Part shown: positions 1 through 7,872 of the stretch, one piece after another
Numbering within the stretch: position 1 is the stretch's first letter
How the letters are laid out: every line of letters begins with the position of its first letter
Origin: Enterococcus_E cecorum_C
GTDB taxonomy: Bacteria > Bacillota > Bacilli > Lactobacillales > Enterococcaceae
DNA: 31,974 nucleotides
Direction of reading: 5' to 3'
NCBI RefSeq assembly: GCF_052119425.1
Contig: NZ_JBQKFH010000030.1
Span: forward strand, 1 to 31,974
Notes under the pieces: model-generated
Databases searched by the model: none
The model's input: only the letters and a program-made list of their open reading frames with translations
What the model was told of the DNA's origin: nothing
Position numbers and translations under genes: made by a program

Positions 1-163
1 GCTTATTTGCCATGGTCAGAAACTGTACAAGCAAATTGTAAATAAAAAAAAGAATCTCCAGCGTCGAGTGACTTTGGAGATTTTCAATATACCTCGTTAT
101 TGGGCGCTTACGATTTTTCTCGTTGTCAGTAAGCCTTACTGGAAAAATTTGTGACTGAGACAT
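1..163 (-). CDS. Partial hypothetical protein, cut by left window edge
   Basis: A minus-strand frame opens at ATG 161-163 and stays open to the window edge (54 codons visible). A strong ribosome site, GGAGG, lies 7 bases before the ATG, which is the main reason to believe it. The visible protein begins MSQSQIFPVRLTDNEKNRKR, basic at first and then hydrophobic. I do not recognise it. A hairpin-forming inverted repeat (AATCTCCA, 53-60 with TGGAGATT, 75-82) falls inside the frame and is followed on the minus strand by a T run, so the stretch could instead be a terminator and the frame accidental. It may belong to a mobile element, since it sits beside the defence cassette, but nothing in the visible residues proves this. 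Confidence 0.3.
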   Translation of the reverse strand, partial: MSQSQIFPVRLTDNEKNRKRPITRYIENLQSHSTLEILFFIYNLLVQFLTMANK

Positions 164-345
164 GAAAAAACCTCCTTCAATTTTGATAGCTTTATACTAC
201 CTAAAATTAAAGGAGAAGGAAATACCGCTATGTTATCCAACGCTTACGTTACACTAGAAAAAGCTGTGGGATTTTCGCAATGAAAACCTCTCGGCTGTGT
301 ATTATTTATACAACCTATTAAGCACTCATAATTGTCAATCAATTT
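164..345. other. Intergenic stretch left of the defence cassette
   Basis: No convincing gene. It holds the ribosome site of the partial frame to the left, a 17-codon plus-strand frame at 231-284 that I do not trust, and the outer copy of the direct repeat described separately. No clear promoter was seen. Confidence 0.4.
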
Positions 346-366
346 TTAAGTGCTCATAATTGTCAA
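318..366. repeat. 21-bp direct repeat over the ariB stop codon
   Basis: Two 21-bp copies, 318-338 and 346-366, lie 28 bp apart start to start and differ at only two adjacent bases (AAGCACTC versus AAGTGCTC). The inner copy contains the last codons and stop of the DUF4435 gene. The outer copy repeats that gene end just downstream. This may be a small duplication, a recombination scar or the edge of an insertion. Confidence 0.7.
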
Positions 367-1206
367 AATTCTATTTTTAATGTATCCTAATTTTTTAACA
401 TCAAAATTACATATCAAATGCCACCTGAAATCATATTTTCTAAACTTTCCCTTTGTAACCGACCTGATATGGCAATATAAACTTTCCAATAAAAACTTTC
501 CACATATCAAATTAAACACATCATCACATTTTCCATAAAAATGCTCTCTAATTTTTTGAACTTCATCTTCTGCATTATTGTTCAATGTAAATACAAAATT
601 CTGATATGTTTCAAAAGCCCCATCTCTTTCAAAACCATCTTTATCGTTTATAAAAAGATACGGTGAACGGGAAACACTTTGTTCTTTTGGGTATTCTTTT
701 TTTATATAACAATAATAAAAAAATAATCTACTCGCCTGCTCTACAATTTTTTTCTTCCAGTTATCAAAATCAACTTTTATCTCAACATCATTATCTGAAC
801 ACTTTAATTGTCCTTTGGCATACTTTTCGCTTGCTTTTTTATCGATAAAATAGTTTTCTATGTTATATGTCTCTAAGTAAATAAAATTGGGACTATCAAT
901 CAAACTTTCTTCATTAATGTACCTATCAAAATCTCCATCAGCAATATAAACATTTTTGATTTTAGGATTATCTAGATTGTTTGTTCCAAATTCTCGAAAG
1001 GATTTTATTAACTCTACTTTGCCTCCAACACCCAAAATTTTTGTTATCTTATATTTTTCTCCCAGCAATCTCTTAAAAATGGTTTCATATTCAAATTCTT
1101 TACCTTCATCTTCAACAAATATATTTATATCATTTAAATCACAAAAAAATAAATATTCTGTTTCTACTGCTTCAGATGAATATCTTAAGTCATCTGTACT
1201 TCCCAT
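346..1206 (-). CDS. ariB: DUF4435/TOPRIM-like protein, AriB of a PARIS-like anti-phage system
   Basis: Predicted 286-residue protein with DUF4435 hallmarks: an acidic strand end near E32 (NIFVEDEG), GVGGK at 59-63, a DGDFD motif at 90-94 and NIENYF at 115-120. These match the TOPRIM acidic residues and the IENYL-type motif of DUF4435. In PARIS, AriB is the toxic nuclease held by the AriA ATPase and released when a phage anti-restriction protein is sensed. That role is inferred here from family and gene pairing. The start at 1206 was preferred over the longer frame from 1239 because AGGGGAG sits just upstream of this ATG and the longer start would overlap ariA. The gene starts 10 bases after the ATPase stop, so the two are surely co-transcribed. 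The C-terminal half is rich in aromatic residues and has no motif I recognise. Confidence 0.75.
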   Translation of the reverse strand: MGSTDDLRYSSEAVETEYLFFCDLNDINIFVEDEGKEFEYETIFKRLLGEKYKITKILGVGGKVELIKSFREFGTNNLDNPKIKNVYIADGDFDRYINEESLIDSPNFIYLETYNIENYFIDKKASEKYAKGQLKCSDNDVEIKVDFDNWKKKIVEQASRLFFYYCYIKKEYPKEQSVSRSPYLFINDKDGFERDGAFETYQNFVFTLNNNAEDEVQKIREHFYGKCDDVFNLICGKFLLESLYCHIRSVTKGKFRKYDFRWHLICNFDVKKLGYIKNRILTIMST

Positions 1207-1216
1207 ATTCTCTCCC

Positions 1217-2560
1217 CTAATCAACATATTTTTTCTCAAGTTTAAACATTTTGTCTCTATTTTTACCTATAATTTCTGGTGCATGAGTTGCAAATATTAG
1301 CTGAATATTCCTATTAATTTCCAATGTTTTTTCTACAAATATTTTTTGCCAAGAAAGATGGAGTGACAGTTCTGGCTCATCAACAACAAAAATCCCTGAT
1401 TTTCTACTTTTAACTTTGAAAATTAAATTTGCAAAAAAAGTTATCAATTGTTTTTCTCCAGAAGATAAATATTGAATACTAATTGGTTTTTTATTATACT
1501 TTGTGGTAAAATACACACGTCCCATTGAATCAATCTTAATTTCTTTTTCATCTTCACCAGTATTAATAAAATCATTCATAGTTTCTATAAAATTTTCTAT
1601 CGGTTTTCTAATACTTGCTTTTTTTTCTTCAGTCTCTTCTGCAAGCGAAACAATTTTTTTTATCTTAATAACTTCGTTCATCTTTAATAATGTTGTAAAC
1701 GAAATCTTATCTTTATTCTTGCTGATATCCTCACATATTTCATCAAAAAATTTTGCAAAACGAATTTCCTCGTCATTATTTATTAACGACAACTCTTTTA
1801 ATATCTTTATATAAGCCGTTTTGGTTTGTTTAATACTATTAACATTTGCTTGCTGACTTATTATTTCATTGAGAAGAGTATTCGAATCTGTATATTGTTC
1901 ATTTACATCTAATAAAGATTGCAGTATATTATTTCTAAATCTATCATTGATATTTGAAATTTTAAAATTAATTCGTCTACAACTTTCTTCTATTAATCTT
2001 TCAATTTGTATCATGGCTATATCTTTATTAGCAGGCTCATCAAATAAATCATCAGCATAAAAAGCTCTATTTTTACGATATAAATACATGCTATCATCAT
2101 TATCAACCTCATAAACTACGGAAGAACGATTCAATGGAAGATAGACATAATTAAAAGTCCTTTTTATCTCCATTAAAAATGAATATCTATTAAAATAGTA
2201 TCTTGCTTTTTCAAAGTCTCCATCTCTTCCTCTGCTCTCTTTAATAATTCCTGCATCTATTTCAATCGTATTTTCTTGTCTTTCAAATGTAATTAGAAGC
2301 TGATTGTCTTCTCTGACTATAACTATTTCTTGAATATCGTTTACATTATTTTTCGGTGCATACTTCAACACTATTTTTTTAAAAGTATAATCAAATAACT
2401 TATAAATCTTTCCTGTGATAATTGCCTCTGTAATATTTAATATAGTTGTTTTACCACATCCATTTAAACCATATAAAAAAGTTACATCTGAGTTAAACAC
2501 AATATTATCATAATTATAATGACCATAAAGCTTTTCTACCTGTAAACAAAGTAATTTCAT
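1217..2560 (-). CDS. ariA: AAA/ABC-type ATPase, AriA of a PARIS-like anti-phage system
   Basis: Predicted 447-residue cytosolic ATPase of the SMC/Rad50-like AAA_15/AAA_21 group. Walker A is GLNGCGKT (31-38), the ABC signature is LSSGEKQ (about 365-371), Walker B is VVDEPE (about 392-397) and the switch histidine lies in ATHAPE (about 426). The charged middle, about 150-340, is probably helical and coiled. All catalytic motifs look intact. The start at 2560 follows a good GGAGGG ribosome site; a GTG five codons earlier lies within that site and was not used. The gene precedes the DUF4435 gene by 10 bases, matching the order ATPase then DUF4435 of PARIS, where AriA forms the sensor scaffold that binds AriB. 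Other two-gene ATPase defence systems (Septu, retron-type) use different partners. The PARIS assignment rests on both genes together. Confidence 0.75.
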   Translation of the reverse strand: MKLLCLQVEKLYGHYNYDNIVFNSDVTFLYGLNGCGKTTILNITEAIITGKIYKLFDYTFKKIVLKYAPKNNVNDIQEIVIVREDNQLLITFERQENTIEIDAGIIKESRGRDGDFEKARYYFNRYSFLMEIKRTFNYVYLPLNRSSVVYEVDNDDSMYLYRKNRAFYADDLFDEPANKDIAMIQIERLIEESCRRINFKISNINDRFRNNILQSLLDVNEQYTDSNTLLNEIISQQANVNSIKQTKTAYIKILKELSLINNDEEIRFAKFFDEICEDISKNKDKISFTTLLKMNEVIKIKKIVSLAEETEEKKASIRKPIENFIETMNDFINTGEDEKEIKIDSMGRVYFTTKYNKKPISIQYLSSGEKQLITFFANLIFKVKSRKSGIFVVDEPELSLHLSWQKIFVEKTLEINRNIQLIFATHAPEIIGKNRDKMFKLEKKYVD

Positions 2561-2847
2561 ATATATACCCTCCACAAAAATCAGTTAATTCAAAAATTTA
2601 ATCTAAATTCCACTTAAAAGTAGTGATATTTCAACAAAAAACAAAAAAAGTATTTAAACCTTCTCGTTTTCTTGTAGAAAAAAGTTGGATAAATAACGTT
2701 CCCAGAAAGGATGATTCAAATTTCAACTGCATTAATACACCATTTAAGCTAAACAATCAATACTAAAATAAAAACTATTTTTCATTCTAATCTTTTAATT
2801 CTGCTTCAATCTAAAGTACTATCATTAGAACGACCAACAGCGCTTAA

Positions 2848-3117
2848 TTATCAAAAATTTCTAGTGGACGAATTACCCATCATCGAAGAAAATTAAAAGG
2901 AAAAAACTATCGTATTCTTCTAGCTGAATATAAAGCTGTACATGGCAAAGAACTTAAGCCTGTTCAGCATAGAAATGATAAACAAACTCCTTCTCACATC
3001 CGCTGTCCTAAATGTGATGCTCTAAATGAGTTTCTTTACGACAGTAACAGTGGTAAAGAACAGTATTCTTGTAAAGACTACGTTACAAATTTTAATAGTA
3101 AGCATTGGATAGGATGA
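2848..3117 (+). pseudogene. Decayed transposase fragment with zinc-ribbon motif
   Basis: The plus-strand frame after the stop at 2845-2847 reads for 89 codons to TGA 3115-3117. It contains a basic stretch (HRRKLKGKNYRILLAEYKA), then a half zinc-ribbon (CPKC at about 3004-3015, later a single C in QYSCKDY) and FNSKHW. This is the style of the N-terminal zinc-ribbon of DDE transposases found in Lactobacillales. The second cysteine pair is damaged (CKDY instead of CxxC), there is no proper start, and the catalytic part is missing. It is therefore an insertion-sequence remnant; I cannot name its family. It suggests the defence cassette came in, or was rearranged, with mobile DNA. Confidence 0.5.
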
Positions 3118-3332
3118 TGGAGGTACGTCAAATAGCTTGATATGCTATCATTTCTTCAAATTGAGAAGCATTCAGGCTTCTTTTTTGAAATAGTGTTGAT
3201 ATTTTTCGGTACAGATAGAGCCAATTTTACATTTTTCTTGTGCTTCCTCTGACCATATTAGATAGTGAATCGTATCCATGAACTTGACTCTCTCATTAAA
3301 ACAAATAAAAAAATATTTTCAATCTTCTCTCT

Positions 3333-3381
3333 TAAAACTCCCCACAAGCTAGAATCACAACTGACCCAAACTTGTGGGGAG
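3333..3381 (-). terminator. Rho-independent terminator of glmM
   Basis: Perfect 11-bp inverted repeat, CTCCCCACAAG (3338-3348) with CTTGTGGGGAG (3371-3381), 22-nt loop, followed on the minus strand by TTTT. It lies about 57 bases after the glmM stop. A second, weaker hairpin (ATTGCC/GGCAAT, about 3404-3427) lies between the stop and this one. Confidence 0.8.
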
Positions 3382-3437
3382 AATCATCTATATAAGCTAA
3401 ATTGCCAAAATGGTGATTCTTGTGGCAATGAGCTCCG

Positions 3438-4790
3438 TTAGTCTTCTAAGCCGATTTGTTCTTTAACGACTTGCGCAATAGTATCTACATGGTAATTCAC
3501 CAATTCGTCGGTTGGTGCTTCGGCCATGATGCGCAATAATGGTTCGGTACCGGATGGGCGAACCAATATACGGCCTATTTCACCTAATGCAGCTTCTGAT
3601 TTTTCAATAGTTTCGCGAATCACTGGATGATCCATGACATGATTTTTATCCTTCACACGAACATTAACCAACTTTTGCGGATAAATCGTGACTTCACTAG
3701 CTAACTCAGATAATGTTTTACCTGTTTCCTTGATGATGTTCAATAATTGTAACCCGGAAAGAATTCCGTCACCTGTTGTATTGTAATCTAAGAAAATCAT
3801 ATGTCCTGATTGTTCGCCACCAAAGTTATAACCGTTCTTACGCATTTCTTCCACTACATAACGGTCGCCCACTTTAGTTACAACATCCTTCAAACCAATT
3901 TCTTCAACTGCACGATGGAAACCTAGATTACTCATCACAGTTGTAACAATGGTATCTTTCTTCAAACGATGATTAGCCGCTAGATATTTTGCACAGATAT
4001 ACATGATCTTATCGCCATCCACAATATTACCTAGCTCATCTACAGCAATGATACGGTCACCATCCCCATCAAAGGCCAAACCAACATCTGCCCCTTTCAC
4101 ACGGACGAATTCACTTAAAGCTTCTGGATGAGTCGAGCCAACACCGTCATTAATATTTAAACCATCTGGATTCGCCCCAATTGTATAAAAATCTGCATTT
4201 AATTGTTTAAATAAGCGGTTCACAACTGGAGTAGTCGCGCCATGTGCTGCATCTAAGCAGATTTTCATATCAGATAAATCGCCAGGAATCGTTTCAGCTA
4301 AAAATTCAGCATACTTAATCAAACCATCTGGCATTTCATTAACAGTTCCTAAACCTTGTGCTGAAGGTCGTGGTAATTCGTCCACTTCGGAATCTAACAA
4401 AGCTTCAATCTCTAGTTCTTGATCGTCAACCAGTTTAAACCCATCACTACCGAAGAATTTAATTCCATTATCTTGTGCTGGATTGTGTGAAGCTGAAATC
4501 ATCACCCCTGCACTTGCTTTTTGTGTACGTGTTAAATAAGCCACACCTGGAGTAGAAATGACCCCTAGACGATATACCTCAATACCTACTGAAAGTAGAC
4601 CAGCAATTAAGGCATATTCTAATAATTCGCCTGAAATACGTGTATCGCGACCTACTAAAACTTTTGGACGCCCCGTTTCATGCTGACTTAAAACATAGCC
4701 ACCACAACGTCCCAATTTAAATGCTAATTCAGGGGTTAGTTCCACATTTGCTTCACCGCGTACCCCATCTGTACCAAAATATTTACCCAT
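3438..4790 (-). CDS. glmM: Phosphoglucosamine mutase
   Basis: Predicted 450 residues, the normal length for GlmM. It converts glucosamine-6-phosphate to glucosamine-1-phosphate, the step before UDP-GlcNAc, so it feeds peptidoglycan and the amino sugars made by the neighbouring locus. The phosphoserine loop is SASHNP with Ser101. The metal-binding loop DGDGDR, the substrate loop GGEQSGH and the phosphate-binding RPSGTEP near the C-terminus are all present. AGGAG stands 6 bases before the ATG. In many Firmicutes glmM follows cdaA and cdaR; here no such genes lie upstream and the gene stands alone with its own terminator. Confidence 0.97.
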   Translation of the reverse strand: MGKYFGTDGVRGEANVELTPELAFKLGRCGGYVLSQHETGRPKVLVGRDTRISGELLEYALIAGLLSVGIEVYRLGVISTPGVAYLTRTQKASAGVMISASHNPAQDNGIKFFGSDGFKLVDDQELEIEALLDSEVDELPRPSAQGLGTVNEMPDGLIKYAEFLAETIPGDLSDMKICLDAAHGATTPVVNRLFKQLNADFYTIGANPDGLNINDGVGSTHPEALSEFVRVKGADVGLAFDGDGDRIIAVDELGNIVDGDKIMYICAKYLAANHRLKKDTIVTTVMSNLGFHRAVEEIGLKDVVTKVGDRYVVEEMRKNGYNFGGEQSGHMIFLDYNTTGDGILSGLQLLNIIKETGKTLSELASEVTIYPQKLVNVRVKDKNHVMDHPVIRETIEKSEAALGEIGRILVRPSGTEPLLRIMAEAPTDELVNYHVDTIAQVVKEQIGLED

Positions 4791-5314
4791 AATACACTCC
4801 TAAAAGAAATCGATAAATCAAGTTTAACTTATAATGTATGTTTATTACAAGTATTAAATCCCAGATGAAATTAGTTTTAAAAGGAGAACTCCATTTTAAT
4901 ATGATTTAAAATCTCTTTTTCACACTAAAAAATTTAATAACATGTGTAAACAGTAATATTGTATATTTCCATATTTTTTTGAAAATACAGGACATAACAT
5001 AAAGATAAAAGATTGGATAGATAGTTAGTGCTAAAGTTATTTTTTATAACAATATGAAACTTTTAAAAAAACGAATATAGTTAAATAAAAAACATCCATC
5101 ATATACACTCACATAATTTTTACAAACACCTAACTAAAGACAAGATTTCATCATCTACAAAAAAGAAACATCTTATTTCTTTACTCAACTGCAAACAACA
5201 TCGCCATGACATTACCGTCAATGGGTCTATGATATTTAGTGTTGTTACTCAAATGGAGGATAACACTGAATATCATAGACCCCTATTTTTACGCTATTAT
5301 GGGCTACTAATCTT
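4791..5314. other. AT-rich spacer between polysaccharide locus and glmM
   Basis: No convincing gene. The glmM promoter must lie here; a TATAAG box at about 4828-4833 on the minus strand is possible but its -35 is poor. The capF-proximal end carries the long palindrome at 5223-5282. A 31-codon minus-strand frame runs through the palindrome (about 5194-5289) and ends in NVMAMLFAVE before TAA; it reads smoothly but has no ribosome site and I do not trust it. Confidence 0.5.
5223..5282. repeat. 60-bp near-perfect palindrome at the end of the polysaccharide locus
   Basis: Arms 5223-5243 and 5262-5282 are 21 bp each and pair with one G-T wobble, around an 18-bp loop. The outer bases are GGGTCTATGATATT. 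On the plus strand it runs into CTATTTTT, so it could stop transcription coming from the left. On the minus strand, the direction of capF, there is no T run. It could also be paired ends of a lost insertion sequence or a small palindromic element. Confidence 0.8.
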
Positions 5315-6508
5315 TTATACTGGCTCAAAAAACGTGTCTGGGTGACTTGGATCAAAAATCTCATTGCAAGTCATAACTGTAACAAGATCATCTGTATCAG
5401 AAAGATTAATGATGTTATGAGTCCACCCAGGAATCATATAGATGGCTTCAATTTTATCGCCAGATACTTCAAATTCCACAGTCTCACCTGTATTAATATT
5501 ACGCTCCTGTATAAGACCATGTCCGTGTACAACAATGAACTGTTCCCACTTGCTGTTGTGCCAATGTTGGCCTTTTGTGATACCCGGTTTAGAAATATTA
5601 ATGGAAACCTGACCACAATCAACTGTATGCATCAGCTCGGTGAATGATCCTCTCTGATCTACGTTCATCTTCATTGCATATTTGAATTTGTCTACAGGAA
5701 GGTAAGAAAGATAGAGACTGAAAAGCTTTTTCGCAAATGAACCTTCTGGACACTTAGGCATCATCAGATTCATTGGTTGCTGCTTGAACTCCTGCAGAAG
5801 ATCAACTATTTCACCAAGAGTTGCCTTATGAGTAACCGGCACGCAGCAATAACGTCCATTAGCTGCTAATACAGTTTCGACACCATCAAACTCGCAGTGC
5901 TGCTCTTTCCCTTCAAGTAGATCAAACATTCCCTCTACCAGATCATCGATATACAGAACTTCCAACTCAACAGAAGGATCATTCACAGTAAACTCTTCAT
6001 CATTAGCGATCGCCCAGCAGAATGTAGAAATAGCTGAATTGTACTTAGGTCTGCTATGACCCATAAGGTTTACAAATCTATATACAAATACAGTTGCTCC
6101 TGTCTCCTCTCCATACTGGAAGAACAGTTCTTCTCCTGCTTTCTTTGATCTGCCATATTCAGAATTACCGAAACGACCAGCCAATGTTGCTTGCACAGAA
6201 GAACTCAGCATAATGCCAGCTTTATTATTATGTTTCTTTAAGGTATCAAGAAGAGTAGACGCAAATCCAAAATTTCCTTTCATGAAATCTTCTGGATTTT
6301 CCGGCCTATTTACACCAGCAAGGTTGAAGACAAAGTCTGCTTTTGCACAGTACTCGTCAAGTTCCTCAGGTGTGCTATCAAGATCATATTCATATATCTC
6401 ACCGATCTCGATATTTCTTGTTCTATTTTTCCCATCACGTATGTTTTTCAGGTTATTGCAAAGCGCAGTTCCTACCATTCCCTTTGCACCTGTAACTAAT
6501 ATGTTCAT
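5315..6508 (-). CDS. capF: CapF-type bifunctional UDP-L-FucNAc pathway enzyme (SDR reductase plus cupin)
   Basis: Predicted 397 residues with two domains. The N-terminal short-chain dehydrogenase part has GAKGMVG (7-13) and YGRSK (118-122). The C-terminal cupin part, from about 281, has HWH (315-317), E322 and H364 as likely metal ligands. This two-domain form is that of CapF/FnlB, which epimerises at C3 and reduces the 4-keto sugar from CapE to UDP-6-deoxy-L-talosamine; CapG then makes UDP-L-FucNAc. It follows the epimerase gene by 27 bases and has a GGAGG ribosome site. It is the last gene of the long operon. Base use looks richer in G+C than in the glycosyltransferase core. Confidence 0.92.
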   Translation of the reverse strand: MNILVTGAKGMVGTALCNNLKNIRDGKNRTRNIEIGEIYEYDLDSTPEELDEYCAKADFVFNLAGVNRPENPEDFMKGNFGFASTLLDTLKKHNNKAGIMLSSSVQATLAGRFGNSEYGRSKKAGEELFFQYGEETGATVFVYRFVNLMGHSRPKYNSAISTFCWAIANDEEFTVNDPSVELEVLYIDDLVEGMFDLLEGKEQHCEFDGVETVLAANGRYCCVPVTHKATLGEIVDLLQEFKQQPMNLMMPKCPEGSFAKKLFSLYLSYLPVDKFKYAMKMNVDQRGSFTELMHTVDCGQVSINISKPGITKGQHWHNSKWEQFIVVHGHGLIQERNINTGETVEFEVSGDKIEAIYMIPGWTHNIINLSDTDDLVTVMTCNEIFDPSHPDTFFEPV

Positions 6509-6535
6509 TATGGTTTCCTCCGCAGTAGTAATCTA

Positions 6536-7732
6536 TTATTTGCTATCCTTTCGCCAAACCATCTTATTAACAACATTTACATATCCCTGGATAATTCGTA
6601 CAACCTTCATAGATACAGTTTCATCCACATAGTCAGGGCAAGGTTTACCCAGAATACCCTTCTGTTTCATATCAATTGCCATAGATGTTGCATTCAAAAG
6701 TTCGTTTGTGGTAATACCAGCAAGAATAAAGTCACCAGCTTCAAGAGCTTCTGGTCTCTCTGTAGATGTACGGATACATACAGCTGCAATAGGATGACCA
6801 ATTGAAAGATAGAATGATGATTCTTCTGGAAGTGTACCAGAATCTGATACGATTGCTAAAGCGTTCATCTGTAACTTGTTATAATCATTAAATCCAAGTG
6901 GCTCGTTAACGCGAACCCTAGGATCAAGTTTAAATCCAGACTTTTCAAGTCGATTTTTTGATCTTGGATGACAAGAATACAGAATTGGCATGTCATATTT
7001 TTCTGCTAACGCATTAATTGCTGTAAACAGAGATGTAAAGTTTTTTTCTGTATCGATATTTTCTTCTCTGTGAGCAGAAAGCAAAATATACTTATTAGGC
7101 TCAAGTCCAAGACGATCTAGAACATCAGATGCTTCAATCTTTGCAAGATTCATGCGAAGTACTTCTGCCATAGGTGAACCTGTCTGATAGGTTCTTTCCT
7201 TCGGAAGCCCCGTATCAGCAAGATATTTACGTGCAAACTCAGAATAACACATGTTCACATCTGAGATCACATCTACTATACGACGGTTCGTTTCCTCCGG
7301 AAGGCACTCATCTTTACATCTGTTTCCAGCCTCCATATGGAACAGCGGAATATGCAGTCTCTTTGCAGAAATAGCAGAAAGGCATGAGTTGGTATCACCA
7401 AGAACAAGATATCCATCCGGCTGCAACTCGCTCAAAAGCTCATACGATCTACCGAGGATATTTCCACAGGTCACACCAAGGTTCTCACCAACAACCGGAA
7501 CCAGGATGTCCGGACCATATTCTCCAAATGTATTTTCAAGTTCAAAGTCTTCCCAAAACACAGTACTTAGATTGCAATCCCAGTTCTGATTATAATATAC
7601 AATGCAGGCATCGAAATACTCTCTACATCTCTTAATTACAGCCGCAAGACGGATGATTTCGGGTCTTGTTCCGCATCCAATCATGATTTTTAGACGACCG
7701 TCATTTTTCCATTTAAACTTATGTTCAACCAT
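6536..7732 (-). CDS. capG: CapG/FnlC-type UDP-N-acetylglucosamine 2-epimerase family enzyme
   Basis: Predicted 398 residues, of the non-hydrolysing UDP-GlcNAc 2-epimerase family (GT-B fold). Family motifs are visible: CGTRPE near the start, GDTNS, HMEAGNRC, LSAHREEN and SDSGTLPEE. Being placed between CapE- and CapF-type genes makes it the CapG/FnlC enzyme that finishes UDP-L-FucNAc by C2 epimerisation, rather than the WecB/MnaA enzyme that makes UDP-ManNAc. AAGGAG stands upstream of the ATG. It lies about 140 bases after the acetyltransferase gene; that gap shows nothing definite. Confidence 0.92.
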   Translation of the reverse strand: MVEHKFKWKNDGRLKIMIGCGTRPEIIRLAAVIKRCREYFDACIVYYNQNWDCNLSTVFWEDFELENTFGEYGPDILVPVVGENLGVTCGNILGRSYELLSELQPDGYLVLGDTNSCLSAISAKRLHIPLFHMEAGNRCKDECLPEETNRRIVDVISDVNMCYSEFARKYLADTGLPKERTYQTGSPMAEVLRMNLAKIEASDVLDRLGLEPNKYILLSAHREENIDTEKNFTSLFTAINALAEKYDMPILYSCHPRSKNRLEKSGFKLDPRVRVNEPLGFNDYNKLQMNALAIVSDSGTLPEESSFYLSIGHPIAAVCIRTSTERPEALEAGDFILAGITTNELLNATSMAIDMKQKGILGKPCPDYVDETVSMKVVRIIQGYVNVVNKMVWRKDSK

Positions 7733-7872
7733 AAAATTTTCTCCTTCTGTGGACTTACAACCACGTTTTTATCTGTGACCGTCGGTACATTTTCATGCGA
7801 CCTTTTTCCACCGATGATTTTTTCATTTTTGAATAGTGCATTTCTCACACCAAGAATCCATTTTTATTTCTT

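Larger units (their letters stand above)
2561..3437. other. Gene-poor region with transposase debris between defence cassette and glmM
   Basis: AT-rich stretch carrying the decayed transposase fragment at 2848-3117 and the glmM terminator at 3333-3381. The ariA promoter should lie at about 2575-2700, but I see no clear -35/-10 pair; a short dyad (CCACTTAAAAGTAGTG, 2607-2622) is there. A 35-codon minus-strand frame at 3172-3279 begins MDTIHYLIWSEEAQEK; it reads smoothly but has no convincing ribosome site and I do not recognise it, so it may also be debris. Confidence 0.5.

Noticed and set aside
231..284. A 17-codon plus-strand leader-like frame behind AAAGGAGAAGG
   Set aside because: The spacing to the ATG is too long and nothing follows that it could control.
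956..1300. A 114-codon plus-strand frame opposite the DUF4435 and ATPase genes
   Set aside because: Shadow of the two minus-strand genes, which have intact family motifs and good ribosome sites.
7733..7872. A frameshifted extension of the NeuD-type gene into the following gap
   Set aside because: The protein already ends in a natural way and the gap gives no hexapeptide repeats in any frame.
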